The position numbers were made by a program, and so were the translations under genes. Under the pieces are notes generated by a model. That model saw nothing but the letters and a program-made list of their open reading frames with translations, ran no database searches and was not told the DNA's origin. Below, piece after piece: positions 1 to 10,902 of a stretch of DNA of 64,000 bases. Numbering within the stretch: position 1 is the stretch's first letter; the number at the start of each line of letters is the position of its first letter. This stretch comes from Orientallactaga sibirica (Eukaryota; Chordata; Mammalia; Rodentia; Dipodidae), in NCBI GenBank assembly GCA_036365145.1, contig JAEOAD010000982.1, forward strand, positions 8,830,001 to 8,894,000, in the 5' to 3' direction.

Positions 1-19
1 ACTATTATTTTATTTTAAA

Positions 20-197
20 AAATATCTTATTTCTTTATTTGAGAAAGGGCATGCCCTGCCCTCCAGCCACTGCAAACGAACTCCAGACATATGCTTTACC
101 TTTGGCATCTGGCTTACGTGGATATTGAGGAATTGAGCCTGGGTCCTTAGGCTCTGCAACAAGGGCTTTAACCACTAAGCCATCTCTACAGCCCTAT
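20..197 (-). mobile_element. tRNA-derived SINE, minus strand
   Basis: Antisense copy of the SINE whose sense strand starts GGGCTGGAGAGATGGCTTAG. The plus strand shows the typical 'CCAGCCACTGCAAACGAACTCC' region split by small changes, then 'GGTCCTTAGGCT' and 'CATCTCTACAGCCC'. Diverged and without a clear TSD. Confidence 0.8.
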
Positions 198-676
198 TCT
201 TTTCTATTATTGGTCATGCCTTTGATGTCATATCTGATAAACTCTCACCTAGTTCTAAAGCCCATAGACCTTCAGTGACATCTTTTAAAGATGTTATATT
301 TTTCATCTATTCAGAGTTAATTTCTGTATAATACCTGAGGTTTGGTTTAAGGTTCTTTCTTTCTGTCTGTCTGTCTTTCTATCTTTATTATTGATATTGA
401 TGTCCTGTTTTGTCAGTGCCATTTGTTGAAAAGACTGTCCTTTCCCTTTTAATTGTTTTAGCACCTGTTGGAAATCAATGGGTCTCTCTCTCTTTCTCTC
501 TCTCGGTTCTATGTGTCTACCTTTCCAAAAAAACACACCTTTATAACGACAGCAGATAGTTTAGCAAATATTACTATTAGGTAAGATTATTCCTCCTGCT
601 TTTTATTCTTCTTTTCACAAATGTCTGAGTTCCTTGGCCTCCGCCATATAAATTCTAACCTTAAAAAGCAGGTTTC
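198..676. other. Unassigned sequence with pyrimidine-rich stretches
   Basis: No gene or confidently named repeat is visible. Short TTTCTGTC and CTCTCTCT tracts occur near 355-380 and 482-505. The small minus-strand open frame here is low complexity. Confidence 0.5.
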
Positions 677-835
677 GCCGGGTGTGGTGGCGCATGCCTT
701 TAATCCCAGCACTTGGAAGGCAGAGGTAGGAGGATTGCCTTGAGTTCGAGGCCACCCTGAGACTACATAGTGAATTCCTGAACCAGAGTGAAACCCTACC
801 TCGAAAAAACAAACAAACAAACAAAACCCAAAAAA
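677..835 (+). mobile_element. B1-like SINE
   Basis: Starts GCCGGGTGTGGTGGCGCATG and carries the TTTAATCCCAGCACTTGG block and the GAGGCCACCCTGAGACTAC block. It ends in an A-rich tail with CAAA repeats. Confidence 0.88.
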
Positions 836-1139
836 CAAAACAAATAACAAACAAAAACAACAACAACAAAGCAGATTTGTTCTCCAGTCAACTCTTTCCA
901 AGAGTTTGCATTTCTATCATAGTATTTCCTCAGGCATCCTTTCCATTGTTTTAATGTAAAGCGGTTGGGCCATCTTCCTTAAGATTGCTAATGTGTTTGA
1001 CAATAGCAGCTTCAGTGAGTTAAAACCAGTCTCAGTGCTTGTAATTTTAACTTGCTTGATGTTTTCCAACTTAAAAATCTTTAACCTCTCAGTCCAGTGT
1101 CTTTAGCCAAGCACCTCAGTCCGTTATAAATTTGACCTT
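836..1139. other. Unassigned AT-rich sequence
   Basis: After the SINE tail this stretch shows no recognisable gene. It may be MaLR-internal or unique sequence; nothing specific is visible. Confidence 0.4.
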
Positions 1140-1399
1140 AATCAAAGTCTCTGGGCAAACTAATAAAACACTGAATATATTGGAGGCAATTTGTTCCAAG
1201 TACCACACATGGCATGAGTAGGATCTTGTTACATATTTGAGTGAAGTAGTCTGAATTCACGCTAGCAGTAGTAAGCTGGGCCAATAACTCTCAAGTCTGT
1301 CCCCAGTGACACATCTCCTCCATCAAGACTCCATCTCCCAAGTTGTCACCAGCTGGGGACCAATTATTCAAAATACATGAGGCTATTTCACATTAAAAC
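1140..1399 (-). repeat. MaLR-type LTR fragment (ORR1-like), minus
   Basis: The block 'CCCAGTGACACATCTCC', 'CTCCATCTCCCAAGTTG' and 'CAGCTGGGGACCAA' is shared with the LTRs at 2.1, 2.9, 30.3, 46.4, 48.6 and 49.0 kb, all with the same reading direction. The segment is incomplete and is interrupted on its right side by a B1-like pair. Confidence 0.6.
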
Positions 1400-1782
1400 A
1401 ACCACATTCTGAAGCCGGGCGTGGTGGCCCATGCCTTTAATCCCAGCACTTGGGAGGCAGAGGTAGGAGGATCGCCATGAGTTTGAGGTCACCCTGAGAC
1501 TACATAGTGAATTCCAGGTCAGCCTGAGCCAGAGTGAGACCCTACCTTGAAAAATCGAAAAACCAAAAACAAACAAACAAAAAAAAGAAAGAAAGAAAGA
1601 AAAAAAGGCCGGGCGTGGTGGTGCACGCCTTTAATCCCAGCACTCGGGAGGCAGAGGTAGGAGGATCGCCGTGAGTTCGAGGCCACCCTGAGACTACATA
1701 GTGAATTCCAGGTCAGCCTGGACCAGAGTGAGACCCTACCTTGCAAAACCAAAAACAAAACAAAACAAAAAACCACATTCTG
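1400..1782 (+). mobile_element. Two B1-like SINEs inserted within one target-site duplication
   Basis: Two head-to-tail B1-like SINEs (about 1,414-1,560 and 1,608-1,750) sit between one pair of 12-bp direct repeats, AACCACATTCTG at 1,400-1,411 and 1,771-1,782. The A-rich linker between them contains AAAGAAAG repeats. The interrupted LTR-internal sequence resumes directly after the right repeat. Confidence 0.85.
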
Positions 1783-2080
1783 TCCCTGGCCCCATAGGCT
1801 TATAACCATCTCATGATGCAAAACACATTCAGTGTAACCCTAAAAGTCCCCATCGTCTTTACCAATCCAAGTGCCATTCAAAAATGCCCAGTGTCATCTG
1901 AGACAATTTCTCAACTGTGAGACAGTTACACACTCCCAATACATACAGTAAACATTCCCATTTCAAAAAGGAGGCCTTGGGCATATCAAGGAAAGATTGT
2001 ACCAATTCAAGATAAAAAAGCAAGGAGGGTAAACATCAAATCCTGAAACTATGTGGGACATTTGGGACCTGCGAGGAAAT
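1783..2080 (-). repeat. MaLR internal-region fragment, minus
   Basis: 'CCTGGCCCCATAGGCTTATA' followed by 'ACCATCTCATGATGCAAAA' matches the sequence beside the LTRs at 2.40 kb and 49.36 kb. It is therefore the interior next to an LTR. The right part, about 1,950-2,080, is not clearly assignable. Confidence 0.45.
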
Positions 2081-2520
2081 CTCTGGGCCTCAAATTCCAC
2101 TTCTCCAGACTTAGCTGTTTGCTTTCCAGGCAGAATCAGAGCAAGCAGCTTTCCTTGGGCTGATTTCAGGCTCACAGTCTTGAGGGGAAGCTTTATCTTA
2201 GTGTGGACAGCATTGCAAGAGCAGCAATAGAGTGAGAAAGCTAGCATTGACAAGCCCGGACAATAAACCTCAAGGTTAGCCCCAGTGACACACCTCCTCC
2301 AATAATGCTTCACCTCCAAACTTTCCACCAGCTGGGGATTGAGTGAGTATTAATCACAAACACATGATGCTATGGAGGAAATTTCATATCCAAACTATCA
2401 CATTCCTCACCTGACCTCCATAGACTCATGACCATCTCATGTTTCAAAATGCATTTCAGCCCGACTTGAAAAATCCTTGTAATTTTTCACCATTCCCAAC
2501 ACTTCAAAATTTCAAATCCC
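2081..2520 (-). repeat. MaLR-type LTR plus internal flank, minus
   Basis: The LTR part runs to about 2,402 and contains 'GGCTCACAGTCTTGAGGGGA' and 'CCAGTGACACACCTCCTCC'. It is followed by the same internal flank seen elsewhere ('CCATAGACTCATGACCATCT'). Confidence 0.6.
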
Positions 2521-2680
2521 TAGCCAGGTGTAATGGCACATGCTTTTAATCTCAGAACTCAGGAAGTAGAGATAGGAGGATTGCTATGAGTTCAAGACCA
2601 GCCTGGTCCTACCGAGTGAAGTTCCAGGTCATCCTGGGATAGAGCAAAACCCTACCTGGAACAAACAAACAAACAAAAAG
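2521..2680 (+). mobile_element. Diverged B1-like SINE
   Basis: 'TAGCCAGGTGTAATGGCACATG' with later 'AGTTCAAGACCAGCCTGGTC' and a CAAACAAACAAA tail. Clearly older than most copies in the window. Confidence 0.75.
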
Positions 2681-2814
2681 TCCAAAGCCCAAAGTCTCAC
2701 CTGAAACTGTCTCTTAACAGTAAGCCCTGTAAAATCAGTTCCAAAAGACCCAACCCCACACAAGTTTATAGACACAAAGACCCCCATTTCTCAGAAACAT
2801 TTTTCTATTGAAGT

Positions 2815-3006
2815 TACCTTCTCATTGCTAGGGGAAAAAAAAAAGCCAACCAGAGGCATTTTATGTGAGAAAAGGACTTATTTCAGGCTTACAGTCTTTG
2901 AGGGACAGTTTCATTTGGGCTAAGGTCCATCCCAGTGACACACTTTCTCCAGCAAGGCTCCACCTCCCAAATTGCCATTTGGTTTATATTCTGCCTCCTG
3001 CTGAAT
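2815..3006 (-). repeat. MaLR-type LTR fragment, minus
   Basis: 'ATTTCAGGCTTACAGTCTTT', 'CCCAGTGACACACTTTCTCC' and 'CTCCACCTCCCAAATTGCC' match the other ORR1-like LTRs. It is truncated at its 5' side in LTR orientation. Confidence 0.6.
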
Positions 3007-3029
3007 TCACTTATTCTTTTCTTTTTTCT

Positions 3030-3061
<32 letters not shown>

Positions 3062-3229
3062 TTGTGCTTGTTTTTGGTTTTTTGAGGTAGGGTCTCACTC
3101 TAGCCCAGGCTGACCTGCAATTCACTATGTAGTCTCAGGGTGGCCTCAAACTCATGGTGATCCTCCTACATCTGCCTTCCAAGTGCTGGGATTAAAGGCA
3201 TATGCCACCTCACCTGGCTCACTTATTCA
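3007..3229 (-). mobile_element. B1-like SINE, minus, with TSD
   Basis: Antisense B1-like SINE with a T-rich start (the A-tail) and 'GAGGTAGGGTCTCACTC'. It is bounded by direct repeats TCACTTATTC at 3,007-3,016 and 3,220-3,229. Confidence 0.87.
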
Positions 3230-3319
3230 TTTTAAGAGTATATTGCAAATTTTTCTGGATTGTATACATACATATACAATCATGACATTTACAAATAGGC
3301 ACAGTCTTATTTATTTCTT

Positions 3320-3450
3320 TCCAACGTCATTAAAGGCATGACCAACCTGTGGACCATGGGGCTACATGTGTCCCAGGATATCTAAGAATGTAGCACATAT
3401 TTGAAGATGGCAATATTATGTTATAATGGCAAAAGGTTGGACACTTCTAG
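3320..3450. mobile_element. Possible ancient DNA-transposon fossil
   Basis: The left edge reads 'GCATGACCAACCTGTGGACC' and the right edge 'GCAAAAGGTTGGACACTTC', giving an imperfect inverted-repeat look (CCAACC / GGTTGG). This resembles old non-autonomous DNA transposons. The family is not identified. Confidence 0.3.
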
Positions 3451-4021
3451 ATACCTTTTATTTCACTTTATTTTCTTGTCACACTGGCTACACCTTCTTA
3501 TACAATGCTCAGTCTCAATGGTGAGAGTAAATATCCTAGCCTCTTTTCAATTAGGGGTCTTTCATCATTAAGTATGATGTTAGCTATAGTTTTTTGTAAA
3601 TGGTTTTTATCAAGTTGAGGAAGTTCTCTATTCCTACTTTGAAGATTTCTCTTTTTATTTAAAATAGGTATTCAACTGTCAAATACTTTTCTTCATCAAT
3701 ACATATAATTCTGTGGCTTTCCTTTAGCATATTAGAATGAGAGTTAGTTAATAGAAAGCAGCTCTGGCTATGTGGGCTTATTTTGAATTTGAACTACCTT
3801 TTCATTGGTGAAATAAGCCCCACTTAGTCACAGTTTATACTTCTTTTTATATAGTGGAGGAATTATTTATTAAAATATTGTTAAGGATTTTTAGGCCTAT
3901 ATTTATGAGCAAGAGAGATTTTTTTTGGTACTGTATTTGTCTAGGTTGGCATCAACATAATAGTAGATTAATAACCCTCCTCTTTTCTGTAAGAAATTGT
4001 GTAGAATAAATTTTATTTATT

Positions 4022-4171
4022 AGTTTGTTTCTTTTTCTAGGTAGTCTCACTCTAACCCAGATTTACCTAGAACTCACTCTGTAGCTCCAGGCTGGCCTTG
4101 AACTCATACAACTCCTCATAGTTAGCCTCCATAGTGCTGGGATTACAGGCCTGTTCCACCATGCCTGGCTC
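4022..4171 (-). mobile_element. Diverged B1-like SINE, minus
   Basis: 'CTAGGTAGTCTCACTCTAAC' through 'GGGATTACAGGCCTGTTCCA' and 'CCATGCCTGGCT'. An older copy inside the LINE-1. Confidence 0.75.
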
Positions 4172-4768
4172 TAGAATTAATTTTAATGGTTTAAACCTTT
4201 GGTAGAATTCTTCAATTAAATCATCTAGACTTGTAAATTTATTTTGGAAGAGTTTTAAAATTATAAATTGTATTTCTAATGGCTTTAGGGCTATTCAAAT
4301 AATGTATTTCTTATTGAATGAATCATAGGTATTTGCAATTTTGGAAACTTGCTTCATTTCATCCAAGCTATCAAAATTATGCATGGAGAGTTTTGTTAGT
4401 ATTTCTTCATTATCCTTTTGATGTCTGAGGGTCTGTTGTGATAGGCCCTACCTAATTCCTGATATTAGCAATTTGTATTTTCATTATTTTTTATTTATTA
4501 ATCTTGCTAGCAATTTGTCAATCTTGTTGATTGTTTTATAAAACCAGCATTTTGTTTCATTGATTGATTTTCCTGTTGTTTTTCTATTGTCAATTTCATT
4601 GATTTTTGCTATTATTATTTTCCACATTTTGTTTGCTATGGTTTGATTTTTCTCTTCCTTTTCTATGTTCCTGAAGTGGGTACTTGTATTATTTGTTAGA
4701 GAGATTTTGCTTTTCTGATGTAAACATTTAGTGCTATTAATTTCACTCAGAGCTTTAGTTGGAATTTA

Positions 4769-4832
<64 letters not shown>

Positions 4833-4846
4833 TACATATATATGTA
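4769..4846. repeat. TG/TA microsatellite
   Basis: (TG)n passes into a long (TA)n run and then CATATATA variants. It abuts the tail of a truncated B1-like SINE. Confidence 0.9.
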
Positions 4847-4956
4847 ATTTTTGCTTTTTCAAGGTAGGATCTCACTCTAGCCCAGGCTAACCTGGAAATC
4901 CAGAACAACTCTATAGTCCAAGGCTGGCCTCAAACCCTTGAACTCACACTCTGATA

Positions 4957-4960
<4 letters not shown>
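4847..4960 (-). mobile_element. Truncated B1-like SINE, minus
   Basis: 'CAAGGTAGGATCTCACTCTA' and 'CAAGGCTGGCCTCAAACCC' are antisense B1-like. The 5' part of the SINE is missing and a TG repeat follows. Confidence 0.65.
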
Positions 4961-4990
<30 letters not shown>

Positions 4991-5004
4991 TTGTGTGTGT
5001 GTGC
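4956..5004. repeat. TATATG/TG microsatellite
   Basis: (TA)n then (TG)n with one TTTG and one TGCG interruption. Confidence 0.9.
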
Positions 5005-5924
5005 GTTTGAATTAAAATTTTGTAAATATATAATTTTAATTCAGTTCAATGTTTTGTTTTACTTCCGAGTACCTTTACACATTTTATTTACACACCAACT
5101 ACCTGGAGACTTTCCTGATATCTTACATTTTTTTCTAATTTAAATTCAAAAAGGTTGGAGAACATAATATGTATTAGTTCATTTTTTAAATGAGTAAAGG
5201 TTTGTTTTATGGAAAAAATATGGTCTATCTTGGTATATAGAATTTAAAAAGAATATGCTTCTATTGTTGGGTGGGATACTGTATAATTGTTTATTAAATG
5301 CTATTAAATTTTGGTGATACTGAGGTCATTTATATTACTGCTAAATTTTCTTTCTAGATGGTCTATCAATTGTTAAGAGAGAATATTTTAGTGTTTCTAA
5401 ATGTTTCTGGGTTTGTCTATTTTTCCTTTCAATTACATATATATGTATATATTCACTGTATTTTGAAGCTCTGTAATGTGATATATATACATTTCAGATT
5501 ATCAAATCTTGGTGAGTTGATCCTTTATCATTATAGAAAACAATATCTCTGGTAATTTTCTTCATGCTGAAATATACTTTATCTAATATTAATGTAACTA
5601 CTTCTGATTTCTTTAATACTTATATAATAAATATTTTTCCATCTTTTGTACTTACAATCTGCTTATACCACATTTCAAAGTTGTTTCTTATAAACAAAAT
5701 ATATTTGTGTCATGCTTTTTTAATCCACTAGACCAGTTTCTGTTTATTGATTGGCTCCTTTGAGGCAATGACATTCAATGTCACATGTTAGGGCTTAAGC
5801 CTATCATTGTATAATTTCATTTTTAATTTTTTTTTACCCTATTTGGCTTTCTCCCTGCATTTTCCTAGGTTACTTGAATATTTTATATTAATTTTTAAAA
5901 ATTTTTATTTCACTTTTTGTGAGG

Positions 5925-6104
5925 CGGAGGGAAGGAGTTACCGTGACAGGGCCTCTACCCACTGCAATTGAACTCCAGATGTGTGTGCCACCTTGTGCGC
6001 ATATGTGACCTTGTGTGCATTTGTCACTTTGTGCATCTGGCTTATGTGGGTTCTAAGGAGTCAAACCTGGGTCCTTAGGCTTTGCTAAGTCATCTCTCCA
6101 GCCC
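5925..6104 (-). mobile_element. tRNA-derived SINE, minus
   Basis: 'CACTGCAATTGAACTCCAGA', then 'GGGTCCTTAGGCTTTGCTAA' and 'CATCTCTCCAGCCC'. It contains an internal partial duplication of the 'TGTGTGCATTTGTCACTTTG' stretch. Confidence 0.78.
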
Positions 6105-6261
6105 TATATTAAAATTTTAATTTATTTATAGTGTTTGTCAGTGTAACTACTTTAGTGGTTGCTGTAGGGATTACACTAGAGATCTGAAATTTATCACGGT
6201 TTAGTAGATAGTTTACCATTTCAACTTAGTATAGAAATGTAGCCACTCTTTATATCTTGTT

Positions 6262-6540
6262 CAGGTGGGCACATGTGCAGATGTGTGTACATGGAAGCCA
6301 GAGGGACCACCTCAGGTATCATTCTTCAGGTGCTACCCACCATTTTTTGAGACACACCAATTAAGATAGATTGGCTGGCCAGCAAGCCTCAAGGATCCAC
6401 CTGTCTCTGCAGCCTCAGCACTTGGATTCCAAGTATGTGCTGACATGCTTGGAATTTTTTGCATGGGTTCTGGAAATCAAATTCAGGACCTCGTGCTTGG
6501 GAGGCAAGCACTATTAGCTGAGCTATCTCTCCAACCCCCC
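6262..6540 (-). mobile_element. B4-type rodent SINE, minus
   Basis: Carries the B4-like order: TG-rich head, 'TGGCTGGCCAGCAAGCCTC', a B1-like middle, then 'GGCAAGCACTATTAGCTGAG' and 'TATCTCTCCAACCC'. Well diverged. Family naming is from memory. Confidence 0.6.
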
Positions 6541-7227
6541 TTTGTGTCTTTTTACTCTCCTGTTTGCAAATATAATTGTCTTAGATATTTTCTCTGCATA
6601 CATTAGGAAATGTCTCAGGCCATTTTTACTCTTTTGTTGTTTTTCTTCCTTCCTGATATTATAAGACTTCTTTGTGTATCATTTCCTGTTTCCTTTCTGT
6701 TTTAAATTTCCTATAGCCATTCATTTTTTTCTTGAATCTAAGACTATTGTAATGGCATGGAGGGAGAAGGGAACAGAGAGAAAGAGAGAGAAAGGCGTGA
6801 GAGAGAGAGAGAGAGACATAAAAAATATGAGAGATAAATAAATAAAATATAAAAAAATGTGTGAGAGAGAAAAGGGATACATGCACCAGAGAGAGAGAGA
6901 AAGAAAGAGAGAGCCTACAGCCATTCTTTTGGGATAGGTCTGCACATTTTCAGCTCCATAAGTTTTCTCCTTTCCTTTCAACATTTTCATGACCCTAATG
7001 GTGGATTATTTCTTATAGTTATTAACATTTTATAGTCTATTTTTTTCTGTTTTGTACAGTGGTATTTTTTATTGTTCTTTCTTGAAATATACTGGTTATG
7101 TTCTCTGTCCTCTCAATTCTGTTATTTTACCCATCCATTGAGCTCATTATTTTGATTGTTGCCATTCAGGTCTGTAAATTCCATTTGTTTTTTCTTTACA
7201 TTTTTTTCTCTCTGTGTGTGTTATGCA
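6541..7227. other. AT-rich unassigned sequence with GA-rich tract
   Basis: A purine-rich (GA)n zone occupies about 6,770-6,912. The remainder is AT-rich and resembles decayed LINE-derived sequence but cannot be assigned. Minus-strand open frames here come from the low-complexity tract. Confidence 0.5.
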
Positions 7228-7300
7228 CTTGCATATAAATATATATGTATATATGTATATAATATATACAATATATATATATGATATATATAATGTATGA
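7228..7300. repeat. TA-rich microsatellite
   Basis: Alternating ATATGTATATAATATATA units; self-complementary. Confidence 0.85.
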
Positions 7301-7321
7301 ACATGTGTGTGCATTTATGCG

Positions 7322-7622
7322 TGTCTCATGTGCATACATGCAGACACCAGAGGAGAACATCAGGTGTCCTCCTTCATCACTCCTCTGGGGGTTTCCTTGA
7401 GACAGGGTCTCCAGCTGAACCTGGAGCTGCTGTTTTTAGTCAGATTGGTTGACCAGTGAGCCTCAGTGATTCTCCAGTCTCTCCTCCCTGCACAACTGGG
7501 TTTATAGGCATGTGTGGCCACGTGGGTGCTGGGGATCAAACACTTGAGTAAATCAAGTCCTTTCAGGCCCTCATGCTTGCACAGCAAGTGGTCTTACTGG
7601 CTGAACTATCTTCCAAAGCCCC
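7322..7622 (-). mobile_element. B4-type rodent SINE, minus
   Basis: Same architecture as the copies at 6.3 and 7.7 kb: 'GAGACAGGGTCTCCAGCTGA', 'GGTTGACCAGTGAGCCTCAG', 'GGGTGCTGGGGATCAAAC' and 'GCACAGCAAGTGGTCTTACT'. Confidence 0.65.
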
Positions 7623-7741
7623 ACATTCTCTCTCTCTTTGCTGAGACTTTCTACCTTTGCAGTTGCTTCCATTATGTTTGAAATTCCTCACTGAGGCATT
7701 TCACGATAGCTTCTTTTAAGGCATGTGTATTTCTGTGTGGT

Positions 7742-8045
7742 GGATGTACGTTCTTATGCGTGTGGGTGCACGAGCATGTGTAGGCGAGAGGTCAACATTA
7801 AGTGTATTCCTCTATCACTTCTGTACATATTTTTATAAGTTAGGAACTCTCATTGAACCCATAATTCACCAGTTGAGCTAGACAAGCTAGCCAGCAGACG
7901 CTGGGAAGCCTCCTCTCTCTACCACCCCAGCACTGGGCTTCCAGGCTTTCTATGATACTCAGTATTTTCTATGGGTGCTGGGGATCTGAACTGAGGTCTT
8001 TGTGATCAGCAAGTACTTAACCCACTGAGCCATTTCCACAGCCCT
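7742..8045 (-). mobile_element. B4-type rodent SINE, minus
   Basis: 'GTTGAGCTAGACAAGCTAGC', 'GGGTGCTGGGGATCTGAAC' and 'CACTGAGCCATTTCCACAGC' follow the B4-like order. The third of a local cluster of three. Confidence 0.62.
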
Positions 8046-9063
8046 GAGTGCTTCTCTCCGTGTTTCCATACAATGCTAGCATCTCTACTATGGCAAAGTT
8101 GTCAACTATCAATTCTCTTTTTCATTCATGTTGAGATCGTCCTGATTTTTCTTTGTATGATAATTGAATTTTCAATGAAACCCAGACCCTTTATACCATG
8201 ATACTTTTGATCTTACACCTTTTGCTTTAACTGGCTTCTCTGACACTGCTTTAGCAAGACATGTAGGGGTGTCATTTGTTCTTGCCAGTTAATCATAGAG
8301 ATCCAGGTTTTCTACTACGCCTCTTTTGTCATCTTAGGAAAGTTCCAACTCCCCATGTAGCCTCCAGCTTTCTGGGTGGGAGACTTCCTTACCACTGGGT
8401 AAAGGCCATGCCTTTTCACTAAGCTTCCTTCCCCACTACTCCGATGGATGGAAAGGTGTACTTCATTACTACCGGTGGGGAGAGTAGAGGATTTCCATAG
8501 ACGGATGTCAGCAGGGGTAAAAACTCTTGACTCTTACTCATCATTTTCTGCCCCCACCCATGGGAGAAGGTGGGAGTCTTCATTATAACTCTGCATGGTG
8601 GAAGTCTAGACTTCCCACTTGGGCCTCTCTGGTTTTCTTCAGAAGGAGAAGCTATGCTTTTTTTGTGGTGTTTGGCTGGAGTACAGTGGTTATTTTCAAA
8701 ACGTTCTGTCTTGTTAGGCATTTTCCTAGTACACTGGCTGGAGAGAGCCGGCTTTTGTCTGGGCTTTTTTTCTTTGTCTGCTCCTATTGATGTTACCAAA
8801 TTACCAGCTGCTTCATGTCCAAGTCTAGGCTATATGAGGCACAAAGAAAACCCATGAAATTCATTCCTATGCTGTTGTTCAGGTCCTGAGATCCCAAGCC
8901 AATCTCCTTTTCTTCTGTCTACCTTTCAAAGTATTATGATGTTAGCTTTATATAGAAAGTCTAGGGTTTTAGTTGTCCTTAGTTCGAGGGCAGGAAAGAT
9001 TATGTGTACTTGATCTTCCTGGAAGTGGAAGTCCAGGAGGTTTTTATATAAATGTGAATGCAC
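8046..9063. other. Unassigned sequence
   Basis: About 1 kb with no confident repeat or gene. Overlapping open frames on both strands at 8.4-8.86 kb share no codon pattern that suggests coding. Confidence 0.45.
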
Positions 9064-9292
9064 TATGTAGGCCTAGTAGGTGCAGGTCTGTCATCAAAGT
9101 TACTTGGGAGACTAAAGCAGAGGCAATGCCACTTTCTGGCTTACCTGGGCTATAGACTGAGTTCAACACCAGTCTGGGTAGCAGTGAGACTCTCCCAAAA
9201 TAAAAGTATAACAAGGCCGAGGGATGTAGCTTAGTAGCAGAGTGCCCCATTAACATGCACAAGGCCCTAGGTTAAATCCCCAGTAGAGCAAT
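9064..9292 (+). mobile_element. B1-like monomer joined to an ID element
   Basis: A diverged B1-like body ('ACTTGGGAGACTAAAGCAGA', 'AGCAGTGAGACTCTCCC') with an AAAATAAAAG linker runs into an ID-type SINE, 'GCCGAGGGATGTAGCTTAG' to 'GGTTAAATCCCCAGTAGAGC', about 9,214-9,288. B1-ID dimers are a known ancient rodent SINE form. Confidence 0.72.
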
Positions 9293-10059
9293 CATAATTA
9301 TTAAATAGAAATATAAAATAAATAAAGGAAATAATTGTGGAACAATGAAAGTCTAGTGGGTGGAAAGAGGATGCTGATTTCTGCAAGACTCAGTAGATAG
9401 AATAAATGCTATCCATTCAAGAGAGCTTTAGGCTGCAAAGCCTCACAGGAGATCCAAATTCATATGGACACGAGATGAAGTAGGAGGGGGGTGCATAGGA
9501 TTGCTTGCTATGGGGGTGGGGTATGGAACTTTCAGGAATATGCTGAAAAGGATTGGGCAGTTCAAGCAGAGCAAGAGAGAGAGAGAGAGAGAGAGAGATG
9601 AGAAGAAGAGCGAAGAAAGTGTTGATTTAGAGCGTGGAAGGAAAGAGGTAATTGAGTGGCTTATGTAGGAGAGGCCTTAGTGGTCACAGATAGATCTGAG
9701 TGTCAAATCAGGGCCTCATCACAGGAGACTCTTGGCTTTTTAGTGCCTGTGAAATGGCATCTGCTACAATAAGAGATAGAAGTGGGGTTGCATCGGTACC
9801 ATTTGGGTTTCATTACCCCAGTAGCACACTCAGCCCCAGTACTTACAATAATCTCAAATAAGAAGCTGAAGCCTTCCGAGTTGCTTCGGGAGAACACTGG
9901 TCCCACTCCCTCACTCTGTCTCTGCCTGGTATTTTGTCATTCCAGTCGAGTTTTAGGAAATACTTCTTCATCTAATCATTATGAGCACACATTTTTGGAA
10001 TATGTGACTACAAAGGCTGTCACCTTAAAACAAATCATTGTTGACCTAATCACCATTAT
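9293..10059. other. Unique sequence with GA repeat
   Basis: A (GA)n run lies at about 9,571-9,600. The remainder looks unique. No exon-like reading frame with splice signals was found. Confidence 0.45.
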
Positions 10060-10200
10060 AAATTTATTGAGTGCTTAGTATATGTCATGCATTTTTCTAA
10101 GCCCTCAACAGGTTTTAAGACATTCAAGCCTTACAATGACCCTACAAGTTGGATACTAATTATTGTATTAGCTGCATTTTATGCATTAAAAAACTGGGTA
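10060..10200 (-). mobile_element. MIR element fragment, minus
   Basis: 'TTTATTGAGTGCTTAGTATA', 'TTTTTCTAAGCCCTCAACAG' and 'CTTACAATGACCCTACAAGT' match the antisense 3' half of the mammalian-wide MIR SINE. Confidence 0.72.
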
Positions 10201-10689
10201 TGTAGCAAAGAAATCAGAAATATGTTTAAAAGCTCCATTGAATAATAATAATAAAAAAACCTGGCAATAGCTATCTCCTCTTTTACCACATTCATTACAA
10301 GAAAATCACAAAGAATGATGTCTTCCAATTCTTTCCCAAATAATTACTGCAGTCTAGCTCTTGTATTTCTTTCAGCTGCCAGGGTAAAAAGTAGCAGGTG
10401 CTAATCTCATTCCTTTCATCTCTGGAGATTCACTTGATCCATTATTCCTATTTTTTCTGCCTTTAAAATTGGGGCAGTCATACCAGGCTACCAGCCCTCT
10501 AACCACTGAGAAAAAAAGCAATGAGACATCGTTGCAAAACACTTTGAAAAAACCCTGAACTTGTGCTAATTTATTATTCAACCCATAGGGAGCTGGGTAG
10601 TGGCCAAAGAAGAAGGAAAAAACAGGAAATGGGGGGAAACCACAGAGGAAAAGAAGGAGTAGAACTGAAAAGAACAAAAGCAAGGGAGA
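10201..10689. other. Unassigned sequence
   Basis: No repeat or gene identified. Purine-rich at 10.60-10.69 kb, which produces spurious open frames. Confidence 0.4.
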
Positions 10690-10885
10690 CTACAACCCAG
10701 CTATCCTCTCCTGGGCATGTATCTGAAGGACTCCACAGTCTACTACATGTTTGAACATCCATGTTTATTGGGGATCTATTTATAATAGCTAATTAGAATC
10801 AGCCTAGATGCCCAGCAACAGATGAATGGATAATAAAAACATGGTACAGATACATAATGGGATGCTTTTAAAAAAATAATTATAC
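10690..10885 (+). mobile_element. LINE-1 3'-UTR fragment, plus
   Basis: 'GCCTAGATGCCCAGCAACAG' followed by 'ATGAATGGATAATAAAAACA' is the sense-strand tail typical of old rodent or mammalian LINE-1 3' UTRs. It lies head-on to the minus-strand LINE-1 that follows. Confidence 0.65.
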
Positions 10886-10902
10886 TGGAAAGTTTAATAT
10901 GT

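Larger units (their letters stand above)
3470..5870 (-). mobile_element. Old LINE-1, minus strand, ORF2 region
   Basis: The plus strand reads as antisense LINE-1 ORF2. Recognisable stretches run from the reverse-transcriptase part (about 3.5-4.4 kb) to the endonuclease part (about 5.1-5.7 kb), all decayed with many stops. It is interrupted by two B1-like SINEs and microsatellites. No open frame longer than about 65 codons survives, so it is a dead copy. Confidence 0.7.
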
